This document shows positions 63,739-64,000 of a stretch of 64,000 nt of DNA, in pieces. Source of the stretch: Intestinibacillus sp. Marseille-P6563. GTDB lineage: Bacteria; Bacillota; Clostridia; Oscillospirales; Butyricicoccaceae. Within the stretch, counting starts at the first letter, position 1. The number at the start of each line of letters is the position of its first letter. The stretch spans positions 1,302,001 to 1,366,000 of the forward strand of contig NZ_UWOD01000002.1 in assembly GCF_900604335.1 (NCBI RefSeq), read 5' to 3'. The position numbers were made by a program, and so were the translations under genes. Under the pieces are notes generated by a model. The model had not been told where the DNA came from, made no database searches, and was given only the letters and a program-made list of their open reading frames with translations.

Positions 63739-64000
63739 TTAGCGATAGAATGCCGGGGTCTCTTCCAGTTCGATGGGCAGCATATACTTGCCTTCGTTGC
63801 GTGCACGGTTGCAGGCATCTGCGCCCAGGCAGGCAGCATAGCCATCCCACGCCGACGGGCCGACCAGCTTGCCTTCTGCGACCGACTGTGCCCATTCTTC
63901 AAATTCGGTGTCATACGCCTGGATAAAGCGCTGGGTCCAGTCATGATAAACCTCATAACCGGCCTGGCAGTCCAGACGGGTGTGGATGGTGGCCGGGTCA
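63739..64000 (-). CDS. Gfo/Idh/MocA dehydrogenase, C-terminal fragment (inositol 2-dehydrogenase-like)
   Basis: Only the last 87 codons are inside the window. The sequence RLDCQAGYEVYHDWTQRFIQ ... FEEWAQSV ... VGPSAWDGYAACLGADACNRAR ... YMLPIELEETPAFY resembles the end of inositol 2-dehydrogenase (IolG-type), where GPSxWDGY is typical. The NAD-binding half lies beyond the right edge. The substrate assignment is therefore tentative. Confidence 0.75.
   Translation of the reverse strand, partial: DPATIHTRLDCQAGYEVYHDWTQRFIQAYDTEFEEWAQSVAEGKLVGPSAWDGYAACLGADACNRARNEGKYMLPIELEETPAFYR

Overview
The window looks like the replication-origin region of a spore-forming Firmicutes (Clostridia) chromosome. 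Its gene order rpmH-rnpA-yidD-yidC-jag / mnmE-mnmG-rsmG-noc-soj-spo0J on the left and dnaA-dnaN-S4-recF-remB-gyrB-gyrA on the right is the classical origin order of that group. SpoVAD/SpoVAE, SpoIID-like and peptidoglycan-binding proteins point to sporulation. The coding sequence is GC-rich in third positions. A butyrate-producing Oscillospirales-type gut anaerobe (Butyricicoccus/Agathobaculum-like) is my inference, not something the sequence proves.

Layout. 0-2.3 kb: edge of a SorC-type regulator and the spoVAD-spoVAE operon. 2.3-7.7 kb: ptsI and a tsaC-coaE-apeA operon on the minus strand. 7.8-10.5 kb: a five-gene GspF/pseudopilin-like operon whose genes overlap by 4 bases, with no ATPase or prepilin peptidase in view. 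10.5-10.85 kb: a dense cluster of DnaA boxes. 11-19 kb: a TepA-like ClpP homologue, small DNA-binding proteins, a mannitol-dehydrogenase-family enzyme, asnB and a spore-type peptidoglycan-binding trio. 19-32.6 kb: serS, Spo0J/Soj/Noc, RsmG, MnmG, MnmE, Jag, YidC, YidD, RnpA and RpmH, all on minus. 33-42.4 kb: dnaA to gyrA, all on plus. The likely unwinding site (DnaA boxes, six-repeat DnaA-trio, AT-rich element) is in the dnaA-dnaN gap at 34.47-34.67 kb. 42.5-53.6 kb: an SLH-anchored L,D-transpeptidase, housekeeping genes (rnhA, secG, pyk) and an LCP ligase. 53.6-61.5 kb: a minus-strand cluster with an acyl-CoA dehydrogenase, two family III CoA-transferases, an 8Fe ferredoxin, a thioesterase, a BCCT carrier and a solitary GroEL paralogue. 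62.6-64 kb: a frameshifted aldo/keto reductase and the edge of a Gfo/Idh/MocA dehydrogenase.

How it works together. The centre is one replication and segregation module. DnaA acts at the unwinding site and at two further box clusters. Spo0J/Soj act on six parS-like 16-mers between 6 and 36 kb. Noc sits with a near-perfect Noc-type site next to the unwinding element. The flanks carry accessory metabolism.

The most promising candidate for an undescribed system is the 53.6-61.5 kb cluster. It resembles the carnitine/gamma-butyrobetaine (cai/gbu-type) logic of uptake, CoA activation and flavin chemistry. However, the carrier's aromatic box is altered, one CoA-transferase has Glu at the catalytic Asp position, and the chaperonin lacks a catalytic Asp of the GroEL ATPase. 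The truncated pilus-like operon at 7.8-10.5 kb is second.
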